Shown: positions 18,830 to 30,172 of the stretch, in pieces
Layout: every line of letters starts with the position of its first letter
Position numbering within the stretch: the first letter of the stretch is position 1
Source of the DNA: Roseomonas sp.
Lineage (GTDB): Bacteria; Pseudomonadota; Alphaproteobacteria; Acetobacterales; Acetobacteraceae
Assembly: GCA_031180725.1 (NCBI GenBank)
Contig: JAPSLO010000001.1
Location: 434,001 to 498,000, forward strand
Direction: 5' to 3'
DNA length: 64,000 nt
Notes under the pieces: model-generated
What the model was told of the DNA's origin: nothing
Databases searched by the model: none
What the model saw: the letters and a program-made list of their open reading frames with translations, nothing else
Translations under genes and position numbers: made by a program

Positions 18830-20020
18830 GTGAGCCTGGCGCTTGGCCTGGGGCGGGATCCGGATGACGGGCGGATGGCCCGTTGGCTTGGCGTGTCCTT
18901 CGGGCTGCATCTGCTGCTGGCCCTGGCCGGCGTGATCTATGGCTATGTGAAGCCGCTGCCGCCGCCGATCGAGACGCCGGTGACGGTGGAATTCACCTCG
19001 CCGGTACCACCGGAACAGGCGCAGGGCGAACGCCCGGCGCCCGCACCTTCGCCGGTGCCCACGCCCGAACCGCCTGATCCCGCGCCCGAACTCCCGCAGA
19101 ACCAGACGCGGCCGGAACCGCCGCAGCCCGCACCGCCACCGCCCCCGCCGCCGCCCGCCCCGCCGGCGCCGCCGAGCCCGGTGCCGCCGGCCCCGGCACA
19201 ACCGACGCCGCCAACCCCGCCGCAGCCATCGCCGCCGCGCACCGAGCCAGTGACCACTCCGCCGCCGCCTGCGCCCGCGCCACCCCAGCCGGCCCCACAG
19301 CCGCCGCAGCAGGCCGCGCCTGCACGGCCCGAGCCTGTGCCACCGCCGCCCCCGCCCGCGCCGAGCGCGACACCCACGCCGCCGCCCCCGGCCGCGCAGC
19401 CGCGGCCGGCCCAGCCCACGCCGCCCGCGCCAGCACAGCCGCAGACCCAGGCCCAGCCGCGGCCCGATCCGCTGCCCATGCCGCCACCCCCGGCGCCGCC
19501 GCCGCCCAACCCACAGGCGCAGCCCACGCAGCAGGCCGGCACCGGCCAGACGCCGCCGGTGCAGCGCCCGCAGGAGAACAGCCGCAGCGTGGAGAACACG
19601 CTGGAGCGCCTGCGCCAGCTTCAGGCCCAGCAGCGGCCGCCCGCCGCCCGGCCCAACCCGCAGAGCGGCCGCCCGGCCTCTGGCGGTGGCTCGCCCACCG
19701 GCACCCAGCCTTTGACCCAGGGTGAGATCCGGGGCCTTGCCGATCAGATCGGCGAGTGCTGGAGCGTGGATGCCGGGGCACCCAACCTCAACGAGATCGT
19801 GGTGGAGATGCGCGTGCAGCTTGATGCTCAGGGCAATGTCCGCAACGTGCTGCCGGGCCAGGGCGGCGTGCCCAGCGATCCGCGCGCACGCGCCGTTTAC
19901 GAATCCGCCCGCCGCGCACTCTTGTCGCCTCAGTGCAACCCGCTCAGGGTCCCGGCCGACAAGTACCGCACCGTCATGGACTCCACCTTCCGCTTCAATC
20001 CGAGGGGACTCGTCCGATGA
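18830..20020 (+). CDS. tolA: Tol-Pal system protein TolA with polyproline linker
   Basis: TolA, 396 residues, links the inner-membrane motor to Pal and TolB. One membrane segment near residues 18-40 ([20 protein letters not shown]) is followed by [12 protein letters not shown]. Residues about 59-245 are almost wholly proline with alanine, glutamine and charged residues, where the enterobacterial protein has a lysine/alanine helix. The C-terminal globular domain begins near residue 297 ([17 protein letters not shown]) and holds the cysteine pair expected of TolA domain III (ECWSV and SPQCNPLRV). Start is GTG after AGGGGA. The identification rests on the operon place, the ends and the domain, since the middle cannot be aligned. 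Confidence 0.9.
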   Translation: MSLALGLGRDPDDGRMARWLGVSFGLHLLLALAGVIYGYVKPLPPPIETPVTVEFTSPVPPEQAQGERPAPAPSPVPTPEPPDPAPELPQNQTRPEPPQPAPPPPPPPPAPPAPPSPVPPAPAQPTPPTPPQPSPPRTEPVTTPPPPAPAPPQPAPQPPQQAAPARPEPVPPPPPPAPSATPTPPPPAAQPRPAQPTPPAPAQPQTQAQPRPDPLPMPPPPAPPPPNPQAQPTQQAGTGQTPPVQRPQENSRSVENTLERLRQLQAQQRPPAARPNPQSGRPASGGGSPTGTQPLTQGEIRGLADQIGECWSVDAGAPNLNEIVVEMRVQLDAQGNVRNVLPGQGGVPSDPRARAVYESARRALLSPQCNPLRVPADKYRTVMDSTFRFNPRGLVR

Positions 20021-21393
20021 GCCTCCGTACGCCTTTCCTGATCACCCGCCGTCACGCGCTGTTCGGCGCCGGCGCCGTCATGGTGGCGCCCGGCATATTC
20101 ACCTGGCCACTGATGCCGCGGTCGGCGCATGCGCAGGGGGCGGTGATCGACGTCACCCGCGCGCGCACCGACCCGATCCCGATCGCCATCCCGGACATGG
20201 CCGGCGCCAGCCCGGATGCGCAGCGCTTCGGCCGCGACATCGCGCGCGTCATCCAGGCCAATCTGCGCAACTCCGGCCTGTTCCGGCCGGTGGAGCGGCA
20301 GGCCTTCATCCAGTCCCCGGAAGCCGCCGCGGCGACACCGCGCTGGCAGGACTGGCGCGTCGTCGGCAGCCAGGCGCTGACCACCGGCCGCGTGGACACG
20401 CAGGGCGACCGCATCCGTGTGGAGTTCCGCCTGTTCGACGTACTCGCCGAGCAGCAGATCCAGGGCACAGCCTTCACCGCGCCCGCCGCCCAGTGGCGCC
20501 GCATCGCCCATCTGATCAGCGACGTGATCTATGAGCGGATGCTGGGCGAGAAGGGGTATTTCGACACCCAGATCGTCTACATCGCCGAAAGCGGCCCGCG
20601 CGACCGGCGCACGCGCCGCCTGGCCATCATGGACCAGGATGGCGAGAACCACCGTTTCTTGACCGATGGCAGCTTCCAGGCGCTGACCCCGCGCTTCCAT
20701 CCGAATGCGCGGCAGATCGCCTTCATGAGCTATTTCCGCAACGAGCCCCGCGTCTACCTGTTCAACCTGGATACCGGCCAGCAGCAGGTGCTGGGCAGCT
20801 TCGGCGGCATGACCTTCAGCCCGCGCTTCTCGCCCGATGGGCGCAGCGTGGTGCTTTCCGCCGCGCGCGGGGGGGATGCGAACATCTATGTGGTGGACCT
20901 GGCCACGCGGCGGGAACGGCAGCTGACCGGTGGCGGCTCGCTCGACGTCTCGCCCTGCTATTCGCCGGATGGCCAGCAGATTGTCTTCAACTCCGATCGC
21001 GGCGGCGACCAGCAGCTCTATGTTATGGGCGCCGATGGTGGTGGAGTGCGGCGCATCAGCTTCGGCAATGGGCGCTACGCCACCCCGGTCTGGTCGCCGC
21101 GCGGCGACCTGATCGCCTTCACCCGCATCTCCGGGGGCCAATTCGCCATCGGCGTGATGCGCCCGGACGGCAGTGGGGAGCGAATCCTGTCCGAGGGCTG
21201 GGCGATGGAAAGCCCGACTTTCGCGCCGAACGGCCGCGTGCTGGCCTTCTACCGCGAATCGCAGGCGCGGGATGCGCGGGGCGGGGGCTATTCCTCCCGC
21301 CTCGCCCAGATCGACATCGCCGGCTTCAACGAGCGGCAGATGGTGACGCCGACCGACGCCTCCGACCCGAGCTGGAGCCCGCTTCTGAGCTGA
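20017..21393 (+). CDS. tolB: Tol-Pal system beta-propeller protein TolB
   Basis: A 458-residue periplasmic protein that binds Pal. The N-terminal domain (about 40-165) is followed by a six-bladed propeller with the repeating Ser-Pro-Asp-Gly type motifs, for example [40 protein letters not shown] and [12 protein letters not shown]. The leader carries two arginines in [18 protein letters not shown] and an AHAQ cut site, so it may use the Tat route rather than Sec. The ATG overlaps the tolA stop by four bases, which decides the start. Confidence 0.95.
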   Translation: MSLRTPFLITRRHALFGAGAVMVAPGIFTWPLMPRSAHAQGAVIDVTRARTDPIPIAIPDMAGASPDAQRFGRDIARVIQANLRNSGLFRPVERQAFIQSPEAAAATPRWQDWRVVGSQALTTGRVDTQGDRIRVEFRLFDVLAEQQIQGTAFTAPAAQWRRIAHLISDVIYERMLGEKGYFDTQIVYIAESGPRDRRTRRLAIMDQDGENHRFLTDGSFQALTPRFHPNARQIAFMSYFRNEPRVYLFNLDTGQQQVLGSFGGMTFSPRFSPDGRSVVLSAARGGDANIYVVDLATRRERQLTGGGSLDVSPCYSPDGQQIVFNSDRGGDQQLYVMGADGGGVRRISFGNGRYATPVWSPRGDLIAFTRISGGQFAIGVMRPDGSGERILSEGWAMESPTFAPNGRVLAFYRESQARDARGGGYSSRLAQIDIAGFNERQMVTPTDASDPSWSPLLS

Positions 21394-21589
21394 GGCGGGC
21401 GGCCTGCGGCGGCTGTCCGGAGCGGGCCCGGCCGGCCGTTCGTGACTCGTTATGTAATGTGTCGTTACGGCTTGTGTGCATCATTGTGGCAATCGCGCCA
21501 TGATGATGCCGCACGGAATATTGACCTTCCGGGGTCGCACCGGTAACGGCCGGCGTACTCCCCGGAGAATCGGAAGGGACTTCCCGCAG

Positions 21590-22066
21590 ATGAACATCAA
21601 GCTGCTCGGCGCGCTCGCCGCCCTTGCGCTGCTCGGCGCGTGCTCGAACACGGAGGACCAGAGCTCGGCGACGGGCGCCGGCACCGCCACCACCACCGCT
21701 GGCCCGCGTCCGGGCAGCCAGGAAGACCTGGTGGCGAATGTCGGCGACCGCGTCTTCTTCGACACCGACCGCTCGTCCATCCGCGCCGATCAGCGCGCCA
21801 CCCTGGACCGCCAGGCCGCTTGGCTGGGCCAGTATCCGCAGGTGCAGGTGACCGTCGAGGGCCATGCCGACGAGCGCGGCACGCGCGAGTACAACCTGGC
21901 GCTCGGCCAGCGCCGCGCCAATGCGGCCCGCGACGTGCTGGTGGCCGGCGGCGTCGCTCCGGCGCGCATCTCCACCATCTCCTACGGCAAGGACCGCCCG
22001 GCGGCGCTGGGTTCCACCGAGGAAGCCTGGGCGCAGAACCGCCGCGCGGTGACGGTCGTCCGCTGA
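21590..22066 (+). CDS. pal: Peptidoglycan-associated lipoprotein Pal
   Basis: An outer-membrane lipoprotein of 158 residues. The lipobox LLGAC ends at the lipidated C18. The OmpA-like peptidoglycan-binding domain covers the C-terminal two thirds, with VFFDTDRSSIRADQRATLD, TVEGHADERGTREYNLALG and RRANAARDVLV. The ATG at 21590 is set by the leader. It lies 196 bases after tolB, so it may have its own promoter; the gap holds a less GC-rich stretch (CGTTATGTAATGTG near 21447) but no convincing pair of boxes. Confidence 0.96.
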   Translation: MNIKLLGALAALALLGACSNTEDQSSATGAGTATTTAGPRPGSQEDLVANVGDRVFFDTDRSSIRADQRATLDRQAAWLGQYPQVQVTVEGHADERGTREYNLALGQRRANAARDVLVAGGVAPARISTISYGKDRPAALGSTEEAWAQNRRAVTVVR

Positions 22067-22112
22067 GCCGGCAGGGCCGGGAACCGGAGATGCCGGTCCC
22101 GGCTTGTTGCAC

Positions 22113-22138
22113 CGGTCTTGATGCATCGGTCTTGATGC
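22113..22138 (+). repeat. 12-base tandem direct repeat between pal and cpoB
   Basis: CGGTCTTGATGC occurs at 22113-22124 and again at 22127-22138, separated by AT. The 14-base period would not place both copies on the same DNA face exactly. Purpose unknown. Confidence 0.6.
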
Positions 22139-22143
22139 CGGGA

Positions 22144-22170
22144 CGCCCGGGGCGGATACCGTCCCGGGCG
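22144..22170 (+). terminator. Hairpin after pal
   Basis: CGCCCGGG (22144-22151) pairs with CCCGGGCG (22163-22170) over an 11-base loop and is followed by TTTCGT. It may end part of the tolQRAB-pal transcript before cpoB. Confidence 0.5.
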
Positions 22171-22195
22171 TTTCGTCATCAGGGGGAGAATCGCC

Positions 22196-23062
22196 ATGCG
22201 ACGCCTGGGCGTCGTCCTTGCCGCGCTGCTGTTTGCCTCGGCGCAGGGTGCCCTGGCGCAAAGCCAGGTGGAAAGCCGCGAAGGCATCGCACTGCAGAAC
22301 CAGATCCTGCAGCTCCGCCAGGAGTTGGACATGCTGCGCCGCGGCGGCACGCTGCCTGCGCCAGCGCCGTCCACCGGCGGCAGCTTCCTGGGTGGCGGCG
22401 CGCCGCGCCCCTCGGCCGCCGCGCCGCAGGCCGAGATCGTGCAGGCCCTGCTGGAGCGCGTGCAGCGGCTGGAAGAAGACCTGCGCGACGTGCGCGGCCG
22501 GGCCGAGCAGTCCGAGTTCCGCGAGCGGCAGCTCCGTGAGCAGCTGGACAAGCTACAGGGCGACATGGATTTCCGCCTGCAGCAGCTCGAACAGCAGCGC
22601 CAGGGCGCTGCACCCTCCGCCGCCCCACGGCCAGCGCCACAGGCCGCCGCCAACCCGGCACCGGCCGCGGCCGCGCCGCGCACGCCCCAGCGCGCCCTGG
22701 CGGAAGGGCAGGCAGCGCTGAGCCGGCGCGACTACGCCAGCGCCGAGGCCGCGGCGCGAGAGGTGATCGCCGCGCGCGATTCCGCGCGGCTGACGGATGC
22801 ACAGATCCTTCTGGGCGATGCATTGCTGGGCCGGCGCGACTATGCCGGCGCGGCCATCGCCTATGACGATGCGCGCCGCCGCAGCCCGCAGGGCAGCCGC
22901 GCGCCGGAAGCCACGGTGGGCATCGCCAATGCCTTCATCGGCCTGAACAACAACCGCGATGCCTGCGCGCTGCTGGCCGATCTGCGCAGCAGTCATCCGA
23001 ATCTCTCCGGCGCCGTCGCCGAGCGTGCCGCCGAGGCGCGCCGCCGCGCCCAGTGCCGCTGA
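22196..23062 (+). CDS. cpoB: Cell division coordinator CpoB (YbgF)
   Basis: A 288-residue periplasmic protein that links Tol-Pal action to peptidoglycan synthesis during division. It has a Sec leader (MRRLGVVLAALLFASAQGALAQ), a coiled-coil segment (about 75-125, with LLERVQRLEEDLRDVRGRAEQ-type heptads), an alanine/proline linker and a C-terminal TPR domain from about residue 165 (RDYASAEAAAREVIAARDSA). AGGGGGAG lies 7 bases before the ATG. It closes the Tol-Pal gene set as in most proteobacteria. Confidence 0.93.
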   Translation: MRRLGVVLAALLFASAQGALAQSQVESREGIALQNQILQLRQELDMLRRGGTLPAPAPSTGGSFLGGGAPRPSAAAPQAEIVQALLERVQRLEEDLRDVRGRAEQSEFRERQLREQLDKLQGDMDFRLQQLEQQRQGAAPSAAPRPAPQAAANPAPAAAAPRTPQRALAEGQAALSRRDYASAEAAAREVIAARDSARLTDAQILLGDALLGRRDYAGAAIAYDDARRRSPQGSRAPEATVGIANAFIGLNNNRDACALLADLRSSHPNLSGAVAERAAEARRRAQCR

Positions 23063-23094
23063 CCCCCGCGTCGCCAGCTTGACGGGCGCGGCGC

Positions 23095-24336
23095 ATGGCC
23101 CCGCCTGAAGCGGTCCCGGCCGAACCTCTCTCCGCTTCGGAATTCGCCGCGTTGATGGCGTCGCTCGGCCCTTTCGGGCCGGCACCGCGTCTAGTCGCCG
23201 GGGTGTCCGGCGGGCCGCACAGCCTGGCCCTGGCGCTGCTGGCGCGGGACTGGGCGCGCAGTCGTGGCGGGCGGCTGCTGGCGGTGATCTGCGACCATGG
23301 GCTTCGCCGCGAAAGCGCGGCGGAAGCCGAGGGCGTCGCGGCGATGCTGGCGGGGCAGGGCATCACCGCGCGCATCCTCCGCCTCTCCCTTGCCCCCGGC
23401 GGCGCCGTGCAGGAACGCGCGCGGCAGGCCCGGCTGGCCGCGCTGCGGGCCGCCTGCGCGGAAGCCGGCGCGCCCTGGCTGCTGCTCGGCCATCACCGCG
23501 CCGACCAGGCGGAGACGCTGCTGCTGCGCGCCTTGGCCGGCAGCGGCCCGTCCGGGCTCGCCGGCATGGCCGCCGCCCGCCCCTTGGCGGAGGCCCTGCT
23601 GCTGCGCCCCCTGCTGAACATTCCCCCGGCGCGGCTGGAAGCGGTGGTGGCGCGCGCCGGCCTCTGCCCGGTGCGTGACCCCTCCAATACCGATCTGCGC
23701 TTCGATCGGGTGCGGCTGCGCGCCGCACTCGCCGATCCGGGCGGGCAGGGGCCGGCCATCGCGGCCCTGGCCGATGCGGCGGCCTGCTTCGCTCGCCGGC
23801 GTGGCGTGGCGGAGGCGGCGCTGGCCGATCGCCTGGCCGCCGCCTGCTGGTGGCACGAGGCCGGCTTCGCCAGGCTGGACCTGGCGGCGTTGGGGCGGGA
23901 TGCGGTGGCACAGGCGGCGCTCGGCGCACTGGTGCGGGTGGTGGGCGGCGGGGGCTTCAGCCCCCCGATGGCCGCGGTAGCGCGGCTGATCGAAAGGGGG
24001 CAGGGCACGCTGGGCGGCGCTGTGCTGCGCCCTTCGGGCCTGCTGCTGCGCGAAGCCGCCGCCATGGCGCCGCCCGTGCCGGCGACCGCCGGCGCGGTCT
24101 GGGACGGGCGCTTCCGGCTGGAGACGGCCGCGCCGGGCTTGATGCTCGGGGCCGCGGGCCCTGCCGCGCGGCGCCTGCCACGTCCGGCCTGGCTGCCGGC
24201 CGAGGTCGCGGAGACCCTACCTGCCCTGTACCGCGACGGGACGCTGGCAGTGCTGCCCGCGCTGGCCTATCCTTCCCCGGTCCTGGCGGCCCGCCATGTG
24301 CTGCACTGCGCGGCGCCGGGCGGGCCGGCGACCTGA
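23095..24336 (+). CDS. tilS: tRNA(Ile)-lysidine synthetase TilS
   Basis: A 413-residue enzyme that converts the wobble cytidine of tRNA-Ile2 to lysidine, essential for reading AUA. The PP-loop is [14 protein letters not shown] at 36-49; the usual SGGxDS aspartate is a histidine (H42). The remaining signatures are present: [29 protein letters not shown] and [17 protein letters not shown], the last diagnostic of TilS. The C-terminal substrate domain is short and diverged. Order cpoB-tilS-ftsH matches related genomes. Confidence 0.92.
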   Translation: MAPPEAVPAEPLSASEFAALMASLGPFGPAPRLVAGVSGGPHSLALALLARDWARSRGGRLLAVICDHGLRRESAAEAEGVAAMLAGQGITARILRLSLAPGGAVQERARQARLAALRAACAEAGAPWLLLGHHRADQAETLLLRALAGSGPSGLAGMAAARPLAEALLLRPLLNIPPARLEAVVARAGLCPVRDPSNTDLRFDRVRLRAALADPGGQGPAIAALADAAACFARRRGVAEAALADRLAAACWWHEAGFARLDLAALGRDAVAQAALGALVRVVGGGGFSPPMAAVARLIERGQGTLGGAVLRPSGLLLREAAAMAPPVPATAGAVWDGRFRLETAAPGLMLGAAGPAARRLPRPAWLPAEVAETLPALYRDGTLAVLPALAYPSPVLAARHVLHCAAPGGPAT

Positions 24337-24485
24337 TATCGGCTACCCTCGGGGGCCGCCTTCGCGGCCGCTTCGGGGCGGCTGGCTGGCAAAGTTCAGC
24401 CTGCGTCCGGATGGAAGCCGGGCGGCGGCACCCTATGTGTATGGAGGCGCGGTCCCACCGGGACGCGAGGCATGGGAATCACAAG

Positions 24486-26411
<1,926 letters not shown>

Positions 26412-26512
26412 ACCCGGGTCTGTGCCGGGGCCGCCGCTTCGGCAGGCCCTTCTAAAAGAGGCGGGGACACGCCATGGTCCCCGCTTCTTTCGTTTTCCGC
26501 AGGGTGCATCCC

Positions 26513-27571
26513 ATGCCCCAGTCCTGGGCCGAACCGCTCGGCCTGCTGCAGGGCCGCGCCGCTGAACTGGCGGTGGCGGCCGACCTCGCCCTGCCGCTGG
26601 CTGGCGGCCCCACCGCCTTCACCATGATCCGGCTGATTGGTCCCGGTGCGCCGGAGGCGCCCCTGGCACTGGCGGATGTGCCGGAGGGCTGGCAGGAGGC
26701 GGTGCTGGCCCTGACGCGCCCGCTACCCCGCTTCGCCGGGCTGGAGGCCGGGCGCCCGCTGGTGATGGGCATCGTGAATGTCACGCCGGACAGTTTCTCC
26801 GATGGCGGGCGGCTGCCTGACGCGCATGACGCGATCGAGGCGGGCCATGCCCTGCTGGAAGCCGGCGCCGACCTGCTGGATATCGGCGGCGAGAGCACCC
26901 GCCCCGGCGCCGACCCCGTGACACCCGAGGAGGAGTGCCGGCGCATCCTGCCCGTCGTCCGCGAACTGGCGAAGGCCACGACGATCAGCGTGGACACGCG
27001 CAACGCCGCCACCATGCAGGCGGCGCTGGATGCGGGGGCGGAGATCATCAACGACATCTCAGCCCTGCGCCACGACCCCGAGGCCGCCGCCGTGGTGGCG
27101 CGCAGCGAGGCTGCGGTGATCCTGATGCACATGCTGGGCGACGATCCCCGCACCATGCAGCGCGACGTGCGCTATGGCGACGTGGTGCTGGAGGTGGCGG
27201 AATTCCTGGCCGAGCGCGTCGCCTGGGCGGAAGCCCAGGGCATCGCGAAGGACCGCATCGCCGTAGACCCCGGCATCGGCTTCGGCAAACGCGGCCCGCA
27301 CAACCTAGCGCTAATCGAGCGCCTGCCCATCGTGGCCGGCATCGGTTGCCCCATCGTCTTCGGGGCAAGCCGGAAGCGTTTCATCGGCGAGCTTTCGGGC
27401 GTGGCGGAACCGCACCGGCGAGTCGCGGGCAGCGTGGCCGTGGCGATCGCGGCGGCGCAGCGAGGCGTGGCAATCATCCGCGTGCATGACGTGGCGGAAA
27501 CCGCCCAAGCCTTCCGGGTGCTGGCGGCATGCGAGGCGGGGGAGATGCCAGGGGCGAGGGAGGAGGCGTAG
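26513..27571 (+). CDS. folP: Dihydropteroate synthase
   Basis: FolP, 352 residues, joins p-aminobenzoate to the pterin pyrophosphate made by FolK. The TIM barrel is recognised by MGIVNVTPDSFSDGG, LLDIGGESTRPGADPV and GFGKRGPHNLALI, with the basic site residues in FGASRKRFIGEL. It carries about 80 extra N-terminal residues before the barrel, as is seen in some alphaproteobacteria. The ATG at 26513 was chosen over 26474 because AGGGTG lies 6 bases before it. The operon order ftsH-folP-glmM is conserved. Confidence 0.95.
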   Translation: MPQSWAEPLGLLQGRAAELAVAADLALPLAGGPTAFTMIRLIGPGAPEAPLALADVPEGWQEAVLALTRPLPRFAGLEAGRPLVMGIVNVTPDSFSDGGRLPDAHDAIEAGHALLEAGADLLDIGGESTRPGADPVTPEEECRRILPVVRELAKATTISVDTRNAATMQAALDAGAEIINDISALRHDPEAAAVVARSEAAVILMHMLGDDPRTMQRDVRYGDVVLEVAEFLAERVAWAEAQGIAKDRIAVDPGIGFGKRGPHNLALIERLPIVAGIGCPIVFGASRKRFIGELSGVAEPHRRVAGSVAVAIAAAQRGVAIIRVHDVAETAQAFRVLAACEAGEMPGAREEA

Positions 27572-27578
27572 AGGCCGA

Positions 27579-27833
27579 TCAGGCCGCGCGCCCGGATCCT
27601 GCCACCATCCCGAGCGCCGCGCCCGCGCCCAGGAAAAGCAGCGCCGTCGCGGCCGCATTCGCGATGAAGACGGTATCCCCGCCATAGAACCAGGCGCTGG
27701 CCACCGCGCCCGGTGAGGCGCCGCTCTGGTAGATGGCATTCACGGTCACATTCGGATTGCCGCGCTCCGCCGCCGATATCAGCCCCATGGCGCTGCCACG
27801 CACATCGGCTTCCCCGAACCAGCCATGCGGCAC
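27579..27833 (-). CDS. Possible small membrane protein, function unknown
   Basis: A frame of 84 residues in the 385-base gap between folP and glmM, reading on the minus strand and convergent with folP (7 bases apart). It contains GWFGEADVRGSAMGLISAAE and a hydrophobic segment (VFIANAAATALLFLGAGAALG) near the end. The residue choice looks like protein rather than antisense noise, but no good ribosome site is seen: the GTG at 27833 and the ATG at 27788 are both possible. No family is recognised. Confidence 0.35.
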   Translation of the reverse strand: MPHGWFGEADVRGSAMGLISAAERGNPNVTVNAIYQSGASPGAVASAWFYGGDTVFIANAAATALLFLGAGAALGMVAGSGRAA

Positions 27834-27956
27834 TGTCGCCGCCAGCGCAGATTCGGGCAAGAACGGAGCGCGAACTTGGCGCGGGGCAAAGGCACCAAGC
27901 TGGGCTTGTACATCCGCGCGATGGACGCACCTGCCCCTGGGCAGTAAACCGCGCCC

Positions 27957-29348
27957 ATGACCACGCCCGCCCGCAAGCTGTTCGGCACCGATGGCATCCG
28001 CGGCACTGCGAACCGGCCGCCCATGGATGCGGGCACGGCGCTGCGTCTGGGTCAGGCGGCGGGTCGCTTCTTCAACCGCGGCACGCACCGGCACCGCGTC
28101 GTCATCGGCAAGGACACGCGGCTTTCAGGCTATATGTTGGAACCGGCGCTGACCGCCGGCTTCATCGGTGCGGGGATGGACGTGATGCTGGTCGGGCCGA
28201 TGCCCACCCCCGCGGTCGCCATGCTGACGCGCAGCCTGCGCGCCGACTTGGGCGTGATGATCTCCGCCTCCCACAACCCCTTCGAGGACAATGGCATCAA
28301 GCTGTTCGGTCCGGATGGGCTGAAGCTCTCGGATGCCGAGGAGGTGGAGATCGAGGCGCTGATGGATGCGCCCGATTTCGCCACCGGCCTTGCCGCCCCG
28401 GCAAAGCTCGGCCGCGCTTCCCGGCTGGAGGACGCGCCCGGCCGCTATATCGAGGCCGCCAAGGCCACCTTCCCGAAGGGCCGCAGCCTGGAAGGGCTGC
28501 GCATCGTACTCGATTGCGCCCATGGCGCCGCCTACAAGGTGGCGCCCATCGTGCTGTGGGAGCTGGGGGCGGAGGTCGTGCCGGTCGGCGTCGCGCCGGA
28601 CGGGCTCAACATCAACCGCGACTGCGGCGCGACTTCTCCGGGCCGGCTGGCGGAGCTGGTGAAGGAACGCCGCGCCGATCTCGGCATCGCGCTGGACGGC
28701 GATGCGGATCGCCTGGTGCTGGCCGATGAGCAGGGCCGCATCGTGGATGGCGACCAGATCCTGGCGCTGATCGCCGGCTCCTGGCAGCGCGATGGGCGGC
28801 TGAAGGGTGGCGGGGTGGTGGCTACCGTCATGTCGAACCTGGGCCTGGAACGCCACCTGGCCGGCATGGGTCTCGCGCTGCACCGCACCCGCGTGGGCGA
28901 CCGCTATGTGGCGGAACGCATGCGCGAAAGTGGCTGCAACCTGGGCGGCGAGCAATCCGGCCACATGATCCTGTCGGACTTCGCCACCACGGGCGACGGG
29001 CTGGTGGCCGCTCTGCAGGTGCTGGCGCTGCTGGTGGAGGATGGCAAGCCCGCCAGCGTCGTCACCAACCGCTTCACGCCGCTGCCGCAGAAGCTGGTGA
29101 ATGTGCGCTTCACCGGTGCCTCTCCGCTGAAGGATCCGGAGGTGGAGCGCGCCATCAAGGCTGCCGGCGAGCGTCTGGGCGCGCGCGGGCGCGTCCTGGT
29201 GCGCGCCAGCGGCACGGAGCCCCTGATCCGCGTGATGGCGGAAGCCGAGGACGAGGCGGAGATGCGCGCCGCGGCGGAAGGCATCGCCGAGGTCATCCGC
29301 CTTCGCGCCGCCGCACAGGTGACGCGCAAGGCCGAAGCCGCCGAGTGA
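27957..29348 (+). CDS. glmM: Phosphoglucosamine mutase
   Basis: GlmM, 463 residues, converts glucosamine-6-phosphate to the 1-phosphate for UDP-GlcNAc and so for peptidoglycan and lipid A. The start [19 protein letters not shown], the phosphoserine loop [15 protein letters not shown] (S105), the metal site [13 protein letters not shown] and the phosphate-binding [11 protein letters not shown] are all intact. It ends in a GTGA overlap with thiD. Confidence 0.97.
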   Translation: MTTPARKLFGTDGIRGTANRPPMDAGTALRLGQAAGRFFNRGTHRHRVVIGKDTRLSGYMLEPALTAGFIGAGMDVMLVGPMPTPAVAMLTRSLRADLGVMISASHNPFEDNGIKLFGPDGLKLSDAEEVEIEALMDAPDFATGLAAPAKLGRASRLEDAPGRYIEAAKATFPKGRSLEGLRIVLDCAHGAAYKVAPIVLWELGAEVVPVGVAPDGLNINRDCGATSPGRLAELVKERRADLGIALDGDADRLVLADEQGRIVDGDQILALIAGSWQRDGRLKGGGVVATVMSNLGLERHLAGMGLALHRTRVGDRYVAERMRESGCNLGGEQSGHMILSDFATTGDGLVAALQVLALLVEDGKPASVVTNRFTPLPQKLVNVRFTGASPLKDPEVERAIKAAGERLGARGRVLVRASGTEPLIRVMAEAEDEAEMRAAAEGIAEVIRLRAAAQVTRKAEAAE

Positions 29349-30172
29349 ACGCCATGCGGAACGGGCGCGTGCTGATCTGCGCCGGATCGGATTCCGGTGG
29401 CGGGGCGGGCATCCAGGCCGACATCAAGTCCGTCACCGCGCTCGGTGGCTATGCGATGACGGCGATCACGGCGCTGACGGCGCAGAACACGCTCGGCGTG
29501 CAGGATGTGATGGGCGTGGCGCCGGACTTCATCCGCTTGCAGGTGAAGCTGGTGCTGGAGGATCTCGGCGCCGACGCGATCAAGACCGGCATGCTGGCGG
29601 ACAGCGCTTCCATCCACGCCGTCTGCGACGCGCTGCGCGATTTCGGCCCCGGCATCCCGCTGGTCGCGGATCCAGTGATGGTGGCCAAGGGCGGCCATCC
29701 GCTGCTGGCGCCGGAAGCTGTGGCGACGCTGACGGAACGTTTGTTGCCGATGGCCGCGATCATCACGCCCAACATCCCGGAAGCCGAGGCGTTGTCCGGC
29801 CTCGCCATTGCCGACCTCGCCGGCATGCACCGCGCGGCCGAGGAGTTGCTGAAGCAGGGCGCCCGCGCGGTGCTGCTGAAGGGCGGCCACGGCACCGGCT
29901 CCGTGGTGACCGACCTGCTGGCCACACCCGATGGCGTCGAGGCCTTCGAGAGTGCGCGGCTGGAGACGCGCCACACCCATGGCACCGGCTGCACGCTCGC
30001 TTCGGCGATTGCCACCGGGATCGCGCAGGGGATGGCGCTGCGCGCCGCGGTGATCCGTGCCCGCGCCTATGTCCGCGCTGCCATGCTGGCCGCGCCCGGC
30101 TTCGGAGCCGGTCATGGCCCGCTCTGGCACGGCGTGACGCTGGACCCCGATCGCCTGGAGAAGCTGGGATGA
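29345..30172 (+). CDS. thiD: Hydroxymethylpyrimidine/phosphomethylpyrimidine kinase
   Basis: A 275-residue ribokinase-fold enzyme that phosphorylates HMP and HMP-P for thiamine synthesis. Signatures are [47 protein letters not shown] and [15 protein letters not shown]. The GTG overlaps the glmM stop; an ATG three codons later is an alternative. No TPP riboswitch is seen ahead of it, as expected for a gene inside an operon. phzF overlaps its stop. Confidence 0.94.
   Translation: MNAMRNGRVLICAGSDSGGGAGIQADIKSVTALGGYAMTAITALTAQNTLGVQDVMGVAPDFIRLQVKLVLEDLGADAIKTGMLADSASIHAVCDALRDFGPGIPLVADPVMVAKGGHPLLAPEAVATLTERLLPMAAIITPNIPEAEALSGLAIADLAGMHRAAEELLKQGARAVLLKGGHGTGSVVTDLLATPDGVEAFESARLETRHTHGTGCTLASAIATGIAQGMALRAAVIRARAYVRAAMLAAPGFGAGHGPLWHGVTLDPDRLEKLG

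Noticed and set aside
18950..19560. Dense short repeats considered as a CRISPR or satellite array
   Set aside because: The repeats are irregular CCG/GCC codon runs that keep the tolA frame. There are no constant repeat units or unique spacers. No CRISPR array was seen anywhere in the window.
18943..19599. Glycine-rich minus-strand frame opposite tolA
   Set aside because: It is the mirror of the proline-codon run (CCG/CCC read as GGC/GGG). It has no ribosome site and tolA is certain.
24337..24485. Frame joining tilS end to ftsH considered as a fused longer FtsH
   Set aside because: The extension overlaps tilS in a different frame and lacks conservation; the GTG at 24486 gives the known FtsH start.
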